Positions 1-6,648 of a stretch of 8,276 bases of DNA are shown here, one piece after another. The notes under the pieces were generated by a model. The model ran no database searches. It was not told where the DNA came from and saw only the letters and a list, made by a program, of their open reading frames with translations. Numbering within the stretch: the stretch's first letter is position 1; every line of letters begins with the position of its first letter. Both the position numbers and the translations under genes were made by a program. Origin of the DNA: JALZAA01 sp046724435 (lineage in GTDB: Bacteria; Actinomycetota; Acidimicrobiia; IMCC26256; JACDBD01); contig JBKOWN010000155.1 in the NCBI GenBank assembly GCA_046724435.1, forward strand, positions 1 to 8,276, in the 5' to 3' direction.

Positions 1-1143
1 CACTGACCGGTCGGCGGTCACGCTCCCGTCGAGCCCGTCGTGGAGCACGATGATCGAGCCCGGTTTCACGTTGTCGAGCGTGCGCCGGGCGACCAACCCG
101 GCGTCGCGTGTGTTCCAGTCGCCGGAGGACACGTCCCATCCGACCATCGTCATTCCGTGGTCACCGACCACGTGGGTGAGGAACGGAGTGTGCTGGCCGT
201 GGGGGGCGCGGTAGAAGGTCGGGCAGACGCCCAGGTTGTGCCGGAAGGCGCTCTGCGTGCGGTCGAGCTCCGGGTAGCGCGGATCGAGCCAGCGCCATTC
301 GTCATGGTGGTACGAGTGGTTGCCAAGAAGGTGGCCGTCCTCGCGCAACGCGCGGGCGATGTCGGGGCGCCGGTCCAACGCCTTGCCGACCATGAAAAAG
401 GTGCCCTTGACCCCGCGCTCGTCCAGGATCCGGGCGATCTCGAGCGTGTAGGGATCGTCGGGACCGTCGTCGAAGGTGATCGCCACCTTGTGTCCGTCAC
501 GGGGGCCGTGCGAGACCTGCGAACCGAACCACGTCAGGGTGGGCGAGTTCGCCCCCACCCAGAACGTCGCGCCGACCGTCACCACCGCCGCCACCGTCGC
601 CGCCGCCCGCACCGAGCCCGGCGCAACGGTCCGGGGCCGGGAGCGGGCGAACACACCGACCGCGGCGATCGCCACGCCGTCCACGAGGCCGGCCCAGGCC
701 GTCCCGTGCACCCCGTCGAGGGCGACCAGCGCGGCCAGGATGGCGAGTCCGGCTACGGCGCCGGCGGCCGCCTCGCGATTGCGCAGAAGGCCGAGCGCGC
801 CGCCGCCGAGCCCGGCGCCGACGCCGACCCCCATCCCGATGAGTACCGTTATGGGCGAGACGTCCGCCTGCGGCAGCAGCCAGCCCGCCACCACAACGAG
901 CAAGGCGCCCAGGACGGCGAGCGAGGGCCGGGGCGAGGTCGACAGGCGGGACATCCACCATGCGACGGCCGCTCCCACCACGACGGCCAGGGCGGCGAGG
1001 ATGAGGTTGGTCGGCGACCGGTCGGCGGCCACCGCCGGGACCGCCGGCAGGGCCAGTGCAGCGGTCCCCAGGCCCCGTAACCCCAGGGCCGGCCACAGGT
1101 CTGAACGCTGGGGCTCAGGAGGCGGGGATTCACTCCCGGGCAC
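1..1143 (-). CDS. Membrane-anchored polysaccharide deacetylase (NodB domain), C-terminus cut by window edge
   Basis: Carbohydrate esterase family 4 enzyme, which removes acetyl (or other acyl) groups from an N-acetylated glycan such as peptidoglycan or an exopolysaccharide. I reconstructed 381 residues by reading the minus strand from a GTG at 1143. An in-frame TGA lies five codons upstream, and a GAGGA ribosome site sits 9 nt before the start. Residues about 20-215 are Ala/Val/Gly/Leu-rich, with roughly six hydrophobic segments. The NodB domain begins near residue 220 with ITFDDGP (Asp225 and Asp226: catalytic base and metal ligand). HSYHH follows (His276 and His280, metal ligands), then RAPHG at 312-316, WDVSSGDW, and IIVLHDG (His368). 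All five family motifs are present, so the enzyme looks active, and the domain probably faces outside. The reading frame is still open at base 1; perhaps 30-50 residues are missing. It is divergent from the sugar operon starting at 1205, suggesting a shared envelope-glycan role. The family is secure; the substrate is unknown. Confidence 0.9.
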   Translation of the reverse strand, partial: MPGSESPPPEPQRSDLWPALGLRGLGTAALALPAVPAVAADRSPTNLILAALAVVVGAAVAWWMSRLSTSPRPSLAVLGALLVVVAGWLLPQADVSPITVLIGMGVGVGAGLGGGALGLLRNREAAAGAVAGLAILAALVALDGVHGTAWAGLVDGVAIAAVGVFARSRPRTVAPGSVRAAATVAAVVTVGATFWVGANSPTLTWFGSQVSHGPRDGHKVAITFDDGPDDPYTLEIARILDERGVKGTFFMVGKALDRRPDIARALREDGHLLGNHSYHHDEWRWLDPRYPELDRTQSAFRHNLGVCPTFYRAPHGQHTPFLTHVVGDHGMTMVGWDVSSGDWNTRDAGLVARRTLDNVKPGSIIVLHDGLDGSVTADRSV

Positions 1144-1204
1144 GGCTATCGTTCCTCAGTCTGAGCGGCTGGAGGGCCGGGCGGGGGTCGGGAGGAGTAG
1201 GAAT
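1144..1204. promoter_or_regulatory. Divergent intergenic region between deacetylase and sugar operon
   Basis: These 61 bp must hold both 5' leaders. They contain the deacetylase ribosome site (TCCTC at 1153-1157 on the plus strand, read GAGGA on minus) and, at 1155-1165, a perfect short inverted repeat CTCAG-T-CTGAG that overlaps it. A TATCGT at 1147-1152 could serve as a plus-strand -10 element, but no convincing -35 box sits at the right distance. Promoter positions are therefore only inferred. Confidence 0.4.
1191..1197 (+). promoter_or_regulatory. Strong ribosome binding site fixing a TTG start
   Basis: GGAGGAG stands 7 nt before the TTG at 1205. The reading frame is open far upstream through antisense to the deacetylase, so this site decides the true start of the membrane protein. 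Confidence 0.75.
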
Positions 1205-2557
1205 TTGCAAGGGCCTTTCGGCGCAAGGGGCCTCCGGCTTCGCCCAGCGGGGGCGCCGGCGGGCGCCGTCGAGCACAAAGGCACACGGCAAGCCGGCAAG
1301 ATCGTAGCGGCGGTCGTCGCCGTCCTCTGGGCGGTCGTGCTGGTGATGATCCTGCGCCAGCGGGTGTTCGTCTCCCACGACTCGATCAGCAACTACGGCC
1401 ATGTCTGGTGGGTGAGCGACCGCTTCTGGAGCGGCCACGGCGTCCCGTTCCACATGCCGGTCATCGGCCACGGGAAGGCGTTCGCGTTCCCCTACGGATT
1501 CCTCCCCTGGTTCACCGCCGCGCTGCTCCATCCGCTGCTGGGCGACTGGGTCGTGACGCTCTGGATCGTGCTGGGCTTCCTCGGCCTGGTCGCGGCGATG
1601 TTCTGGGCCTTTCCCGAGGTCCGCCGGGGCTGGTGGGCGGCGATCGCCTTGGTCAACCCCGCGCTCGTCATCGCCCCGATCATCGGGCAGCTCCCGTTCA
1701 TCTGGGGCTCGGCGCTGCTGATGGTGGCGATCGGCTGCTGGCGTCGGAAGCGATTCGTCGAGGCAGCGGTACTCGCGGGTGTCGCGCAAGCCACGCACCC
1801 CGCCGTCGTGCTCCCGATGGCGCTCGGCCTCGTGCTCATCCGTCTGCATTGGGAACCCGACCGGCGGCGGCTGCTTCGCATGTATGCCATCTCGTTGGTG
1901 ATCGCGCTGCCGGCAACGTGGATCGTCTTCGTGTCTCCGGTGTTCGTCGACAGCTCGGCGTGGGTCATCGTCGGCAACTTCTTCCTCACGCTCCTCGAGC
2001 GGTCGTTCGTCATCGCGGTGCCGATCTTGCTCGTGCTGTTCCAACACCTCCAGAAGCGCATCCAGAAGCGGTGGCTACCTGTCGCGCTCTTCCTCTTCAC
2101 ATTGGCTCTGAACCCCGCGCTCGGCGGGGTGCTCAGCACGCGCTACGCGTGGGGGGCGCTCAACCGGAAGCCGAATACGGACTTGCTCCAGTTCGTCAAC
2201 TCGCCGCGGTTCGCGCCGAACAAGACGTACCGGATCATCCGAGCCGGCGACGGCAAGATCGGCATGTACCAGATCGTGCGCAAGGGCGGCCATCTCGACT
2301 CCGAGTTCTTCCCCGAGAGCATCGGCCGCAAGAGCTGGCCCAACACGGAGGACTATTCGAAGTTCCTCCGGACGCGCCGCGTCGACTTCGTCATCGCCTA
2401 CGACAGCTACGACAGGACGTTCAAGACGAACGAGCACGCGCTCCTCGACGAGCTCTCGGTCGCCGGCCTCGGCGCCTGCACCGACCTACGCGTCGGCGCG
2501 GCGCCGCTCGCGCACGCCGAGCACTACGACGTCTACACGGTTCGCCGTGACTGCTGA
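1205..2557 (+). CDS. Polytopic membrane protein, GT-C-like / PTPS-related membrane domain
   Basis: A 450-residue integral membrane protein, first gene of a three-gene operon. The start is TTG at 1205, chosen because of the GGAGGAG site 7 nt upstream; the longer open frame is antisense to the deacetylase. After a basic N-terminus (about 1-32) comes a first membrane segment at 33-50, then a loop with VSHDS (Asp59) and a run ending FPYGFLPWF. About seven further hydrophobic segments follow to residue 309, and then a soluble tail of about 140 residues (Tyr398-Thr404 region, FKTNEHALLDEL). An acidic residue in the first outer loop, the G-x-P / Y-G-x-x-P-W pattern and the ATHP motif near residue 198 resemble GT-C fold glycosyltransferases and the 'PTPS-related' membrane family; I infer this by recall, not by search. 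It could use a lipid-linked sugar, or be a flippase-like or structural protein. The following genes make a modified sugar, which supports a glycan role. The membrane topology is clear; the activity is uncertain. Confidence 0.8.
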   Translation: MQGPFGARGLRLRPAGAPAGAVEHKGTRQAGKIVAAVVAVLWAVVLVMILRQRVFVSHDSISNYGHVWWVSDRFWSGHGVPFHMPVIGHGKAFAFPYGFLPWFTAALLHPLLGDWVVTLWIVLGFLGLVAAMFWAFPEVRRGWWAAIALVNPALVIAPIIGQLPFIWGSALLMVAIGCWRRKRFVEAAVLAGVAQATHPAVVLPMALGLVLIRLHWEPDRRRLLRMYAISLVIALPATWIVFVSPVFVDSSAWVIVGNFFLTLLERSFVIAVPILLVLFQHLQKRIQKRWLPVALFLFTLALNPALGGVLSTRYAWGALNRKPNTDLLQFVNSPRFAPNKTYRIIRAGDGKIGMYQIVRKGGHLDSEFFPESIGRKSWPNTEDYSKFLRTRRVDFVIAYDSYDRTFKTNEHALLDELSVAGLGACTDLRVGAAPLAHAEHYDVYTVRRDC

Positions 2558-2560
2558 GGG
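2556..2560 (+). promoter_or_regulatory. Ribosome binding site for the aminotransferase, overlapping the upstream stop
   Basis: GAGGG begins inside the TGA stop of the membrane protein and lies 9 nt before the GTG at 2570. It supports that GTG as start and suggests translational coupling within the operon. Confidence 0.6.
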
Positions 2561-2569
2561 CCCTCCGAC

Positions 2570-3703
2570 GTGAACATCCCGGCAGCAAGAATCGTTTTCT
2601 CCGACGACGACCGCGCCGCGGTCCTCGCGATGATCGACGAGACGTTACAAACCGGCTCGCTGACCCTCGGCCCGTACACGCGAGAGCTCGAGGACGCGTT
2701 CCGAGCACGGCACGACGCGCCGTTCGCGGTAGCCGTGAGCAGCGGGACGAGCGCAATCGAGATCATCCTGCGAACGATCGGCGTCGAGGGTCGCGAGGTC
2801 GTCGTCCCGGCGAACACGTTCTTCGCGACCGCGGCGGCGGTGATCCATGCCGGGGGTACACCGCGCTTCGCCGACGTCGCACGCGACACGCTCGCCCTCT
2901 CGGCGGGCACCGTCGAAGCCGCGCTCGGCGACAACACTGCTGGAGTCGTGCTCGTGCACATCGGGGGTGCCATCACGCCCGAGGTCGACGCGATCCGGGC
3001 CCTGTGCGAACGCCGTGGTCTGTTCCTCGTCGAGGACGCCGCCCACGCCCACGGCTCGAGCCTCGACGGCCGCGCCGCGGGCTCGTTCGGGATCGCGGCG
3101 GCCTTCTCGTTCTACCCCACCAAGGTCATGACGACCGGCGAGGGCGGCATGATCGTCACCGCCGACGAGCGCATCCGGGACGACGCCGTCATCTACCGCG
3201 ACCAGGGCAAGGCCGGGTTCTTGGGTGGCGATCACGTACGTATGGGGTACGCGTGGCGCATGAGCGAGCTGCAGGCTGCTGTGGGCATCGTGCAGCTCCG
3301 CCGGCTGGACGAGTTCATCAAGATCCGCCGTGAAGTCGCCGACCTGTACGACACCGGCCTCGGTGGGATCGAAGGGGTCACACCGCTCATGACCCCCTCA
3401 GAAACGAACTACTACAAGTATCTGGCGATGCTCGACCAGGGGATCGACCGTCAGGCCGTCAAGAGCGCGCTGAAGGAGCACCAAGGGGTCTCGCTCAGCG
3501 GCGAGGTGTACGCCTCGCCGCTGCACCAGCAGCCGGTGTTCGCGGACTTGCACGAAGGCAACCTGCCGGTGGCCGAGGACGTTTGCCGCCGGCACGTGTG
3601 CCTGCCCATCCACTCCGACATGACCCGGGACGAAGCCCAGTACGTCGTCGCAAGCCTGCGAACGGTCCTCGCCGGGGTCGAATCCAAGAATGGAACGTCA
3701 TGA
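2570..3703 (+). CDS. DegT/DnrJ/EryC1/StrS family sugar aminotransferase (PLP-dependent)
   Basis: Transfers an amino group, usually from glutamate, to a keto group of a nucleotide-linked sugar in the cytoplasm, giving an aminosugar for a glycan or secondary metabolite. The protein has 377 residues, normal for this fold-type I family. The start is GTG at 2570 with GAGGG 9 nt upstream. Visible family marks are TGSLTLGPYTRELE near 28-41, SSGTSA at 57-62 (cofactor phosphate), PANTFFAT at 80-87, VEDAAHAHGS at 154-163 (Asp156 for the pyridine nitrogen, His159 stacking where many members have Gln), and SFYPTKVMTTGEGG at 180-193 with Lys185 as the Schiff-base lysine. The segment GYAWRMSELQAA at 226-237 has Ala228 where many relatives carry Asn in GYNYR. 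A C-terminal SLSGEVY...HQQPVF stretch is probably substrate-facing. It sits 12 nt after the membrane protein and overlaps the epimerase by 4 nt. The family is certain; the sugar and the carbon aminated cannot be read from sequence alone. Confidence 0.93.
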   Translation: MNIPAARIVFSDDDRAAVLAMIDETLQTGSLTLGPYTRELEDAFRARHDAPFAVAVSSGTSAIEIILRTIGVEGREVVVPANTFFATAAAVIHAGGTPRFADVARDTLALSAGTVEAALGDNTAGVVLVHIGGAITPEVDAIRALCERRGLFLVEDAAHAHGSSLDGRAAGSFGIAAAFSFYPTKVMTTGEGGMIVTADERIRDDAVIYRDQGKAGFLGGDHVRMGYAWRMSELQAAVGIVQLRRLDEFIKIRREVADLYDTGLGGIEGVTPLMTPSETNYYKYLAMLDQGIDRQAVKSALKEHQGVSLSGEVYASPLHQQPVFADLHEGNLPVAEDVCRRHVCLPIHSDMTRDEAQYVVASLRTVLAGVESKNGTS

Positions 3704-4635
3704 GGATCGCAGTCACCGGTGGATCGGGATTCATCGGGTCGCACGTCGTCGACCGGTTGATCGACGCCGGCCACACGCTGTTCGTGCTCGACACACGCCC
3801 GCCGCACCGCCCCGACGTGGCCTACCGCCAGGTCGACCTGTCGGACCTCGGGCCCCTCGTGCAAGCGACGCGCGACATCGACGTCGTCTTTCACCTCGCG
3901 GCCGTGTCGAACGTGAACGACGCCTATGACCACCCGGTCGGAACGGTCCGCATCAACGTGACCGGAACGGTCAACGTGTTCGAGGCGAGCCGCCGCAACG
4001 GCGTGGGTCGCACGGTCCTGGCGAGCACCGTGTGGGTCTACGCCGGCGCCCACGGTGACGCGCCCCTCGACGAGGACGCCCCGTTCCACCTCCCGAGCGC
4101 CGGGCACATCTACACGTCGTCGAAGATCGCCAGCGAGCTCATCGCCCACAACTACAACGAGCTGTACGACACGCCGTTCACGATCCTGCGGTACGGCATC
4201 CCGTTCGGCCCGAGGATGCGTGAGCAACTCGTCATCCCGCGCTTCGTGCAAATGGCGCTCGACGGCGACGCCATCACCGTGCACGGCGATGGCTCGCAAT
4301 TCCGGAACTACGTGTACGTCGAGGACCTCGCCGACGCCCACGTGCTCGCGCTGTCCGAAGACGCCGAGAACGACGTCTTCAACCTCGAAGGCGCCGAGCC
4401 CATCACTATCCGGCGCGTCACCGAGGCGATCCGCGACTGCCTCGACATCCCGATGACGGTGGAGTTCGGCGAGGCCCGCCCCGGCGACTACGCCGGCAAA
4501 GAGGTCTCGGCCGCGAAGGTGAAGCGCGTGCTGGGCTGGGTGCCCACGACCAAGTTCGAGGACGGGATGCGCAGGTACCTGGACTGGTACCTCGCCGATG
4601 TCGAGGCCGTCCAGGCGAAGGTCAGCGAGGCCTGA
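3700..4635 (+). CDS. NAD-dependent epimerase/dehydratase (extended SDR, nucleotide-sugar)
   Basis: Likely epimerises, reduces or dehydrates a nucleotide-sugar via a transient 4-keto form, supplying or using the same sugar as the aminotransferase just upstream. The start is ATG at 3700, overlapping the upstream stop as ATGA; the frame is open 117 nt further, but only this Met places the Rossmann motif at the N-terminus. The protein is 311 residues, usual for the GalE/RmlB-like family. Motifs are TGGSGFIGSH at 6-15 (dinucleotide loop), Asp31 at the end of the second strand (favours NAD over NADP), HLAAVS at 65-70, Ser109/Thr110, and Tyr138-x-x-x-Lys142 as the catalytic pair. RYGIPFGP (164-171), HGDGSQFRNYVYVEDLA (195-211) and the C-terminal KVKRVLGWVPT complete the substrate half. 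No second start site of strength was seen, so coupling to the aminotransferase is likely. The exact reaction (epimerase versus dehydratase or reductase) is not resolved. Confidence 0.92.
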   Translation: MRIAVTGGSGFIGSHVVDRLIDAGHTLFVLDTRPPHRPDVAYRQVDLSDLGPLVQATRDIDVVFHLAAVSNVNDAYDHPVGTVRINVTGTVNVFEASRRNGVGRTVLASTVWVYAGAHGDAPLDEDAPFHLPSAGHIYTSSKIASELIAHNYNELYDTPFTILRYGIPFGPRMREQLVIPRFVQMALDGDAITVHGDGSQFRNYVYVEDLADAHVLALSEDAENDVFNLEGAEPITIRRVTEAIRDCLDIPMTVEFGEARPGDYAGKEVSAAKVKRVLGWVPTTKFEDGMRRYLDWYLADVEAVQAKVSEA

Positions 4636-5458
4636 CCGCTCCCTCCGGCACGAGCTGCTCGAGCATCCCGCGCATCATCTCCTCGTCGCTGGCTCGACGC
4701 CACGCGTCGAGCATGCCCGTGCTCATCGGATCGCAGCCGTAGCGCATCGGCCCGTCGTCGTCGAGGATTGCGTCGACGATGAGGCGGGCCGCGTCGCCGG
4801 CGGGTTGGATCATCGACGCCACCATGCTCTTGCTGTCGTTCATGTGGTCGGCGACGGCCCGATACGGCTCGCCGGCGGGGGCGACCATCGTCTCCTGCGA
4901 ATGACGGAGCATGTCGGAGTCGACCGGGCCGGGCATGATCTCCACCACTCTGATGCCCTGCGGCGCCAGCTCCGCCCGCAGCGTCATGCTGAACGCGCTG
5001 ACGGCGGCCTTGCTGGCGCGGTACGCGGCGTAGAACGGCACGGGCGCCAGGACCGACGACGACCCGATGTTGCAGATCACCCCGCCACCCGTCGCGCGCA
5101 CCAGCGGGATCGCGAGACGTGTCACCTCGACCATCCCGAACACGTTGGTCTCGAACATCTCGCGCCACAACTTGAGGGGCGTCTCCTCGACCGGGAGGTG
5201 CTCGCGCTCCACGCCGGCGTTGTTGACGAGGACGCGCAGCCCGTCGGGAAGTCGGACCGTGTCGGGCTTCGTGACGTCCAAGGCCTGGACGCGCAGACGC
5301 CCGCCTGCCGCTTCGGCTTCGTCGGACATCCCCGCGCCGGCGGCGGGATCGCGCATCGTCGCCACGACATCGAAGCCTCGGCCCGCCAGCTCGAGCGCGA
5401 CCGCGCGCCCGATACCTCGGCTCGCGCCGGTCACTGCGGCAATTCCTGCGGGCTCCAT
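4622..5458 (-). CDS. Classical short-chain dehydrogenase/reductase (SDR) oxidoreductase
   Basis: NAD(P)-dependent oxidoreductase acting on an alcohol or carbonyl group of an unknown substrate. The start is ATG at 5458, giving 278 residues, slightly longer than the usual 250. The frame is open to 5515, but that extension would run across the divergent kinase start and lacks SDR sequence. Motifs are TGASRGIG at 10-17 (cofactor loop; Arg14 plus Arg36 after strand two suggest NADP), LDVT at 60-63, NNAG at 79-82, Asn105 in TNVFG, the GSSS serines at 132-135, and Tyr146-x-x-x-Lys150. PGPVDSDM at 176-183 is the usual loop after strand six. The set Asn-Ser-Tyr-Lys is complete, so it should be active. 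A run of five G lies directly before the start and may act as a weak ribosome site. Its 3' end overlaps the epimerase gene by 14 bp. It is not obviously part of either neighbouring operon; broad SDR specificity prevents naming a substrate. Confidence 0.92.
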   Translation of the reverse strand: MEPAGIAAVTGASRGIGRAVALELAGRGFDVVATMRDPAAGAGMSDEAEAAGGRLRVQALDVTKPDTVRLPDGLRVLVNNAGVEREHLPVEETPLKLWREMFETNVFGMVEVTRLAIPLVRATGGGVICNIGSSSVLAPVPFYAAYRASKAAVSAFSMTLRAELAPQGIRVVEIMPGPVDSDMLRHSQETMVAPAGEPYRAVADHMNDSKSMVASMIQPAGDAARLIVDAILDDDGPMRYGCDPMSTGMLDAWRRASDEEMMRGMLEQLVPEGAVRPR

Positions 5459-5512
5459 GTTCCCCCGTCCTGACGGCGGCGTCAGTCTACGGACGTAGGG
5501 TGGACCACGTGG
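5459..5512. promoter_or_regulatory. Palindrome-rich divergent promoter region (SDR / histidine kinase)
   Basis: Only 41 bp separate the SDR start from the first kinase GTG. Four inverted repeats follow one another: CTGACG-GCGG-CGTCAG (5470-5485), CTACG-GA-CGTAG (5487-5498), GTGG-A-CCAC (5500-5508) and CCACGTGG (5505-5512). The last two overlap and extend into the kinase start. TAGACT on the minus strand (5489 to 5484) fits a -10 box for the SDR, with no good -35. The repeats are plausible operator or transcript-structure elements, which is an inference. Confidence 0.45.
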
Positions 5513-6648
5513 CAACCGTCCCGCGCGACAACGCGTTCGCGGCGATGAGCGACGTTGTCCTCGCGATCGCGGGCGAGCTGCGGCTCGACGCCGTGCTCGA
5601 CCGGCTCGTCCACGCCGCTCGTGAGCTCGTGGACGCCCGCTACGCGGCGCTCGGCATCCCCGACGAGGACGGCACCGAGTTCGACCAGTTCCTGCACGCC
5701 GGCATGTCGGACGACCTCGTGGCCCAGCTGGGCCCGCTCCCCCGCACGCACGGGATGCTCGGTGCGATGCTCTCCGACCCCGGTCCGTTCCGCACGGACG
5801 ACATCACCGCCGACCCCCGGTTTCGCGGCTGGTGGCCGGACGCCCATCCCCGCATGCGCTCGTTCCTCGGTGTACCGATCGTGGCCAAGGGCGACATCAT
5901 CGGCGCCTTCTACCTCACGGAGAAGATCGACGCGCCAACGTTCGACGACGCTGACGAGAAGGTCATCACCGTGCTCGCCGCCCACGCTGCCATCGCGATC
6001 GAGAACGCGCGGCTGTTCGAGGCGAGCCGCGAGCTCAGCGTGATCGAGGAGCGCAACCGGCTCGCACGCGAGCTGCACGACGCGATGACGCAGAACCTCT
6101 TCAGCCTGTCGCTGACGGCCGAAGCCGCAGCCGGCCTCGTGCGAACCGATCCCAGCCGCGCCGAAGCCGAGATCGACCGCGTGCGACAGCTCGCGCGCGA
6201 CACGCAGGCCGAGCTGCGGTCTCTGGTCTTCGAGCTGCGTCCGCCGCGCCTGGAGGCCGACGGCCTGGTGGCCACTGTTGGCAAGGACCTCGACGTTCTC
6301 GGTCGCGCCCACGGCCTGAAGGCGGACCTGCAGGTCCACGGCGTGCTCGAGCTCGCCTCGACGGTGGAGATCGAGCTGTACCGCATCGTCCAGGAGGCGC
6401 TGAACAACGCCGTCCGCCACGCCCAGGCCGAGTCGATCGGAGTCGACGTCGATTCCGCCGATGGCATCGTGACGATCACCGTGCACGACGACGGCGTGGG
6501 CTTCGATCCCGCGGCGCGCGCCATCCGCGAACGCCGTCTCGGCCTCACGTCCATGCGTGAACGGGCCGAGTCCCTCGGCGGGAAACTCACCGTCGAGACG
6601 GCGCCTCGTTCGGGCACGACAGTGCGGGTAGAGGTCCCGAGTGGCTGA
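5500..6648 (+). CDS. GAF-domain sensor histidine kinase (NarL/DevS type, HisKA_3)
   Basis: Cytoplasmic sensor kinase that autophosphorylates on His and passes the phosphate to the regulator encoded just downstream. The protein has 382 residues from GTG 5500; a second GTG at 5509 has AGGGTGG (5497-5503) five bases upstream and may be the true start. No membrane segment is visible. A single GAF domain covers about 28-170, then a short helix leads to the dimerisation/phosphoacceptor region EERNRLARELHDAMTQ (183-198) with His193 and the HDxxxQ pattern of HisKA_3. The HATPase region follows: EALNNAVRHA (299-308, N box), DDGVGF (330-335, G1) and RRLGLTSMRERA (345-356, G2). The GAF segment HPRMRSFLGVPI...FYLTEK has His116 and Tyr138 22 residues apart, the same arrangement as I recall for the heme ligand and distal Tyr of mycobacterial DevS/DosS. 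It overlaps the regulator by 8 nt, so the pair is cognate. The ligand is unproven. Confidence 0.93.
   Translation: MDHVATVPRDNAFAAMSDVVLAIAGELRLDAVLDRLVHAARELVDARYAALGIPDEDGTEFDQFLHAGMSDDLVAQLGPLPRTHGMLGAMLSDPGPFRTDDITADPRFRGWWPDAHPRMRSFLGVPIVAKGDIIGAFYLTEKIDAPTFDDADEKVITVLAAHAAIAIENARLFEASRELSVIEERNRLARELHDAMTQNLFSLSLTAEAAAGLVRTDPSRAEAEIDRVRQLARDTQAELRSLVFELRPPRLEADGLVATVGKDLDVLGRAHGLKADLQVHGVLELASTVEIELYRIVQEALNNAVRHAQAESIGVDVDSADGIVTITVHDDGVGFDPAARAIRERRLGLTSMRERAESLGGKLTVETAPRSGTTVRVEVPSG
6631..6634 (+). promoter_or_regulatory. Ribosome binding site of the response regulator inside the kinase gene
   Basis: GAGG in the last codons of the kinase gene lies 6 nt before the GTG at 6641. It supports that start and the 8-nt overlap of the two genes, which should keep kinase and regulator production matched. 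Confidence 0.6.

Noticed and set aside
40..1080. 346-codon plus-strand open frame
   Set aside because: Antisense shadow of the deacetylase; low-complexity Arg/Gly/His composition typical of the wrong strand in high-GC DNA.
476..1204. Long plus-strand open frame upstream of the membrane protein, which would add 243 residues
   Set aside because: It is antisense to the deacetylase, whose NodB motifs are clear. It is rich in Ala/Thr/Arg/Pro without domain signs, and a strong ribosome site before TTG 1205 explains the start.
1130..2047. 305-codon minus-strand open frame
   Set aside because: Composition dominated by Asp/Arg/His/Glu with no motifs; it lies opposite the membrane protein, which has clear hydrophobic segments.
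3451..4341. 296-codon minus-strand open frame
   Set aside because: Antisense to the aminotransferase and epimerase, which carry complete catalytic motifs; the opposite reading has none.
4598..5473. 291-codon plus-strand open frame
   Set aside because: Antisense to the SDR gene; His/Arg/Asp-rich shadow without motifs.
5459..5512. Mycobacterial-type DosR box for the DevR-like regulator
   Set aside because: The palindromes present do not resemble the GGGAC...GTCCC-type consensus I know, so I do not claim a DosR site.
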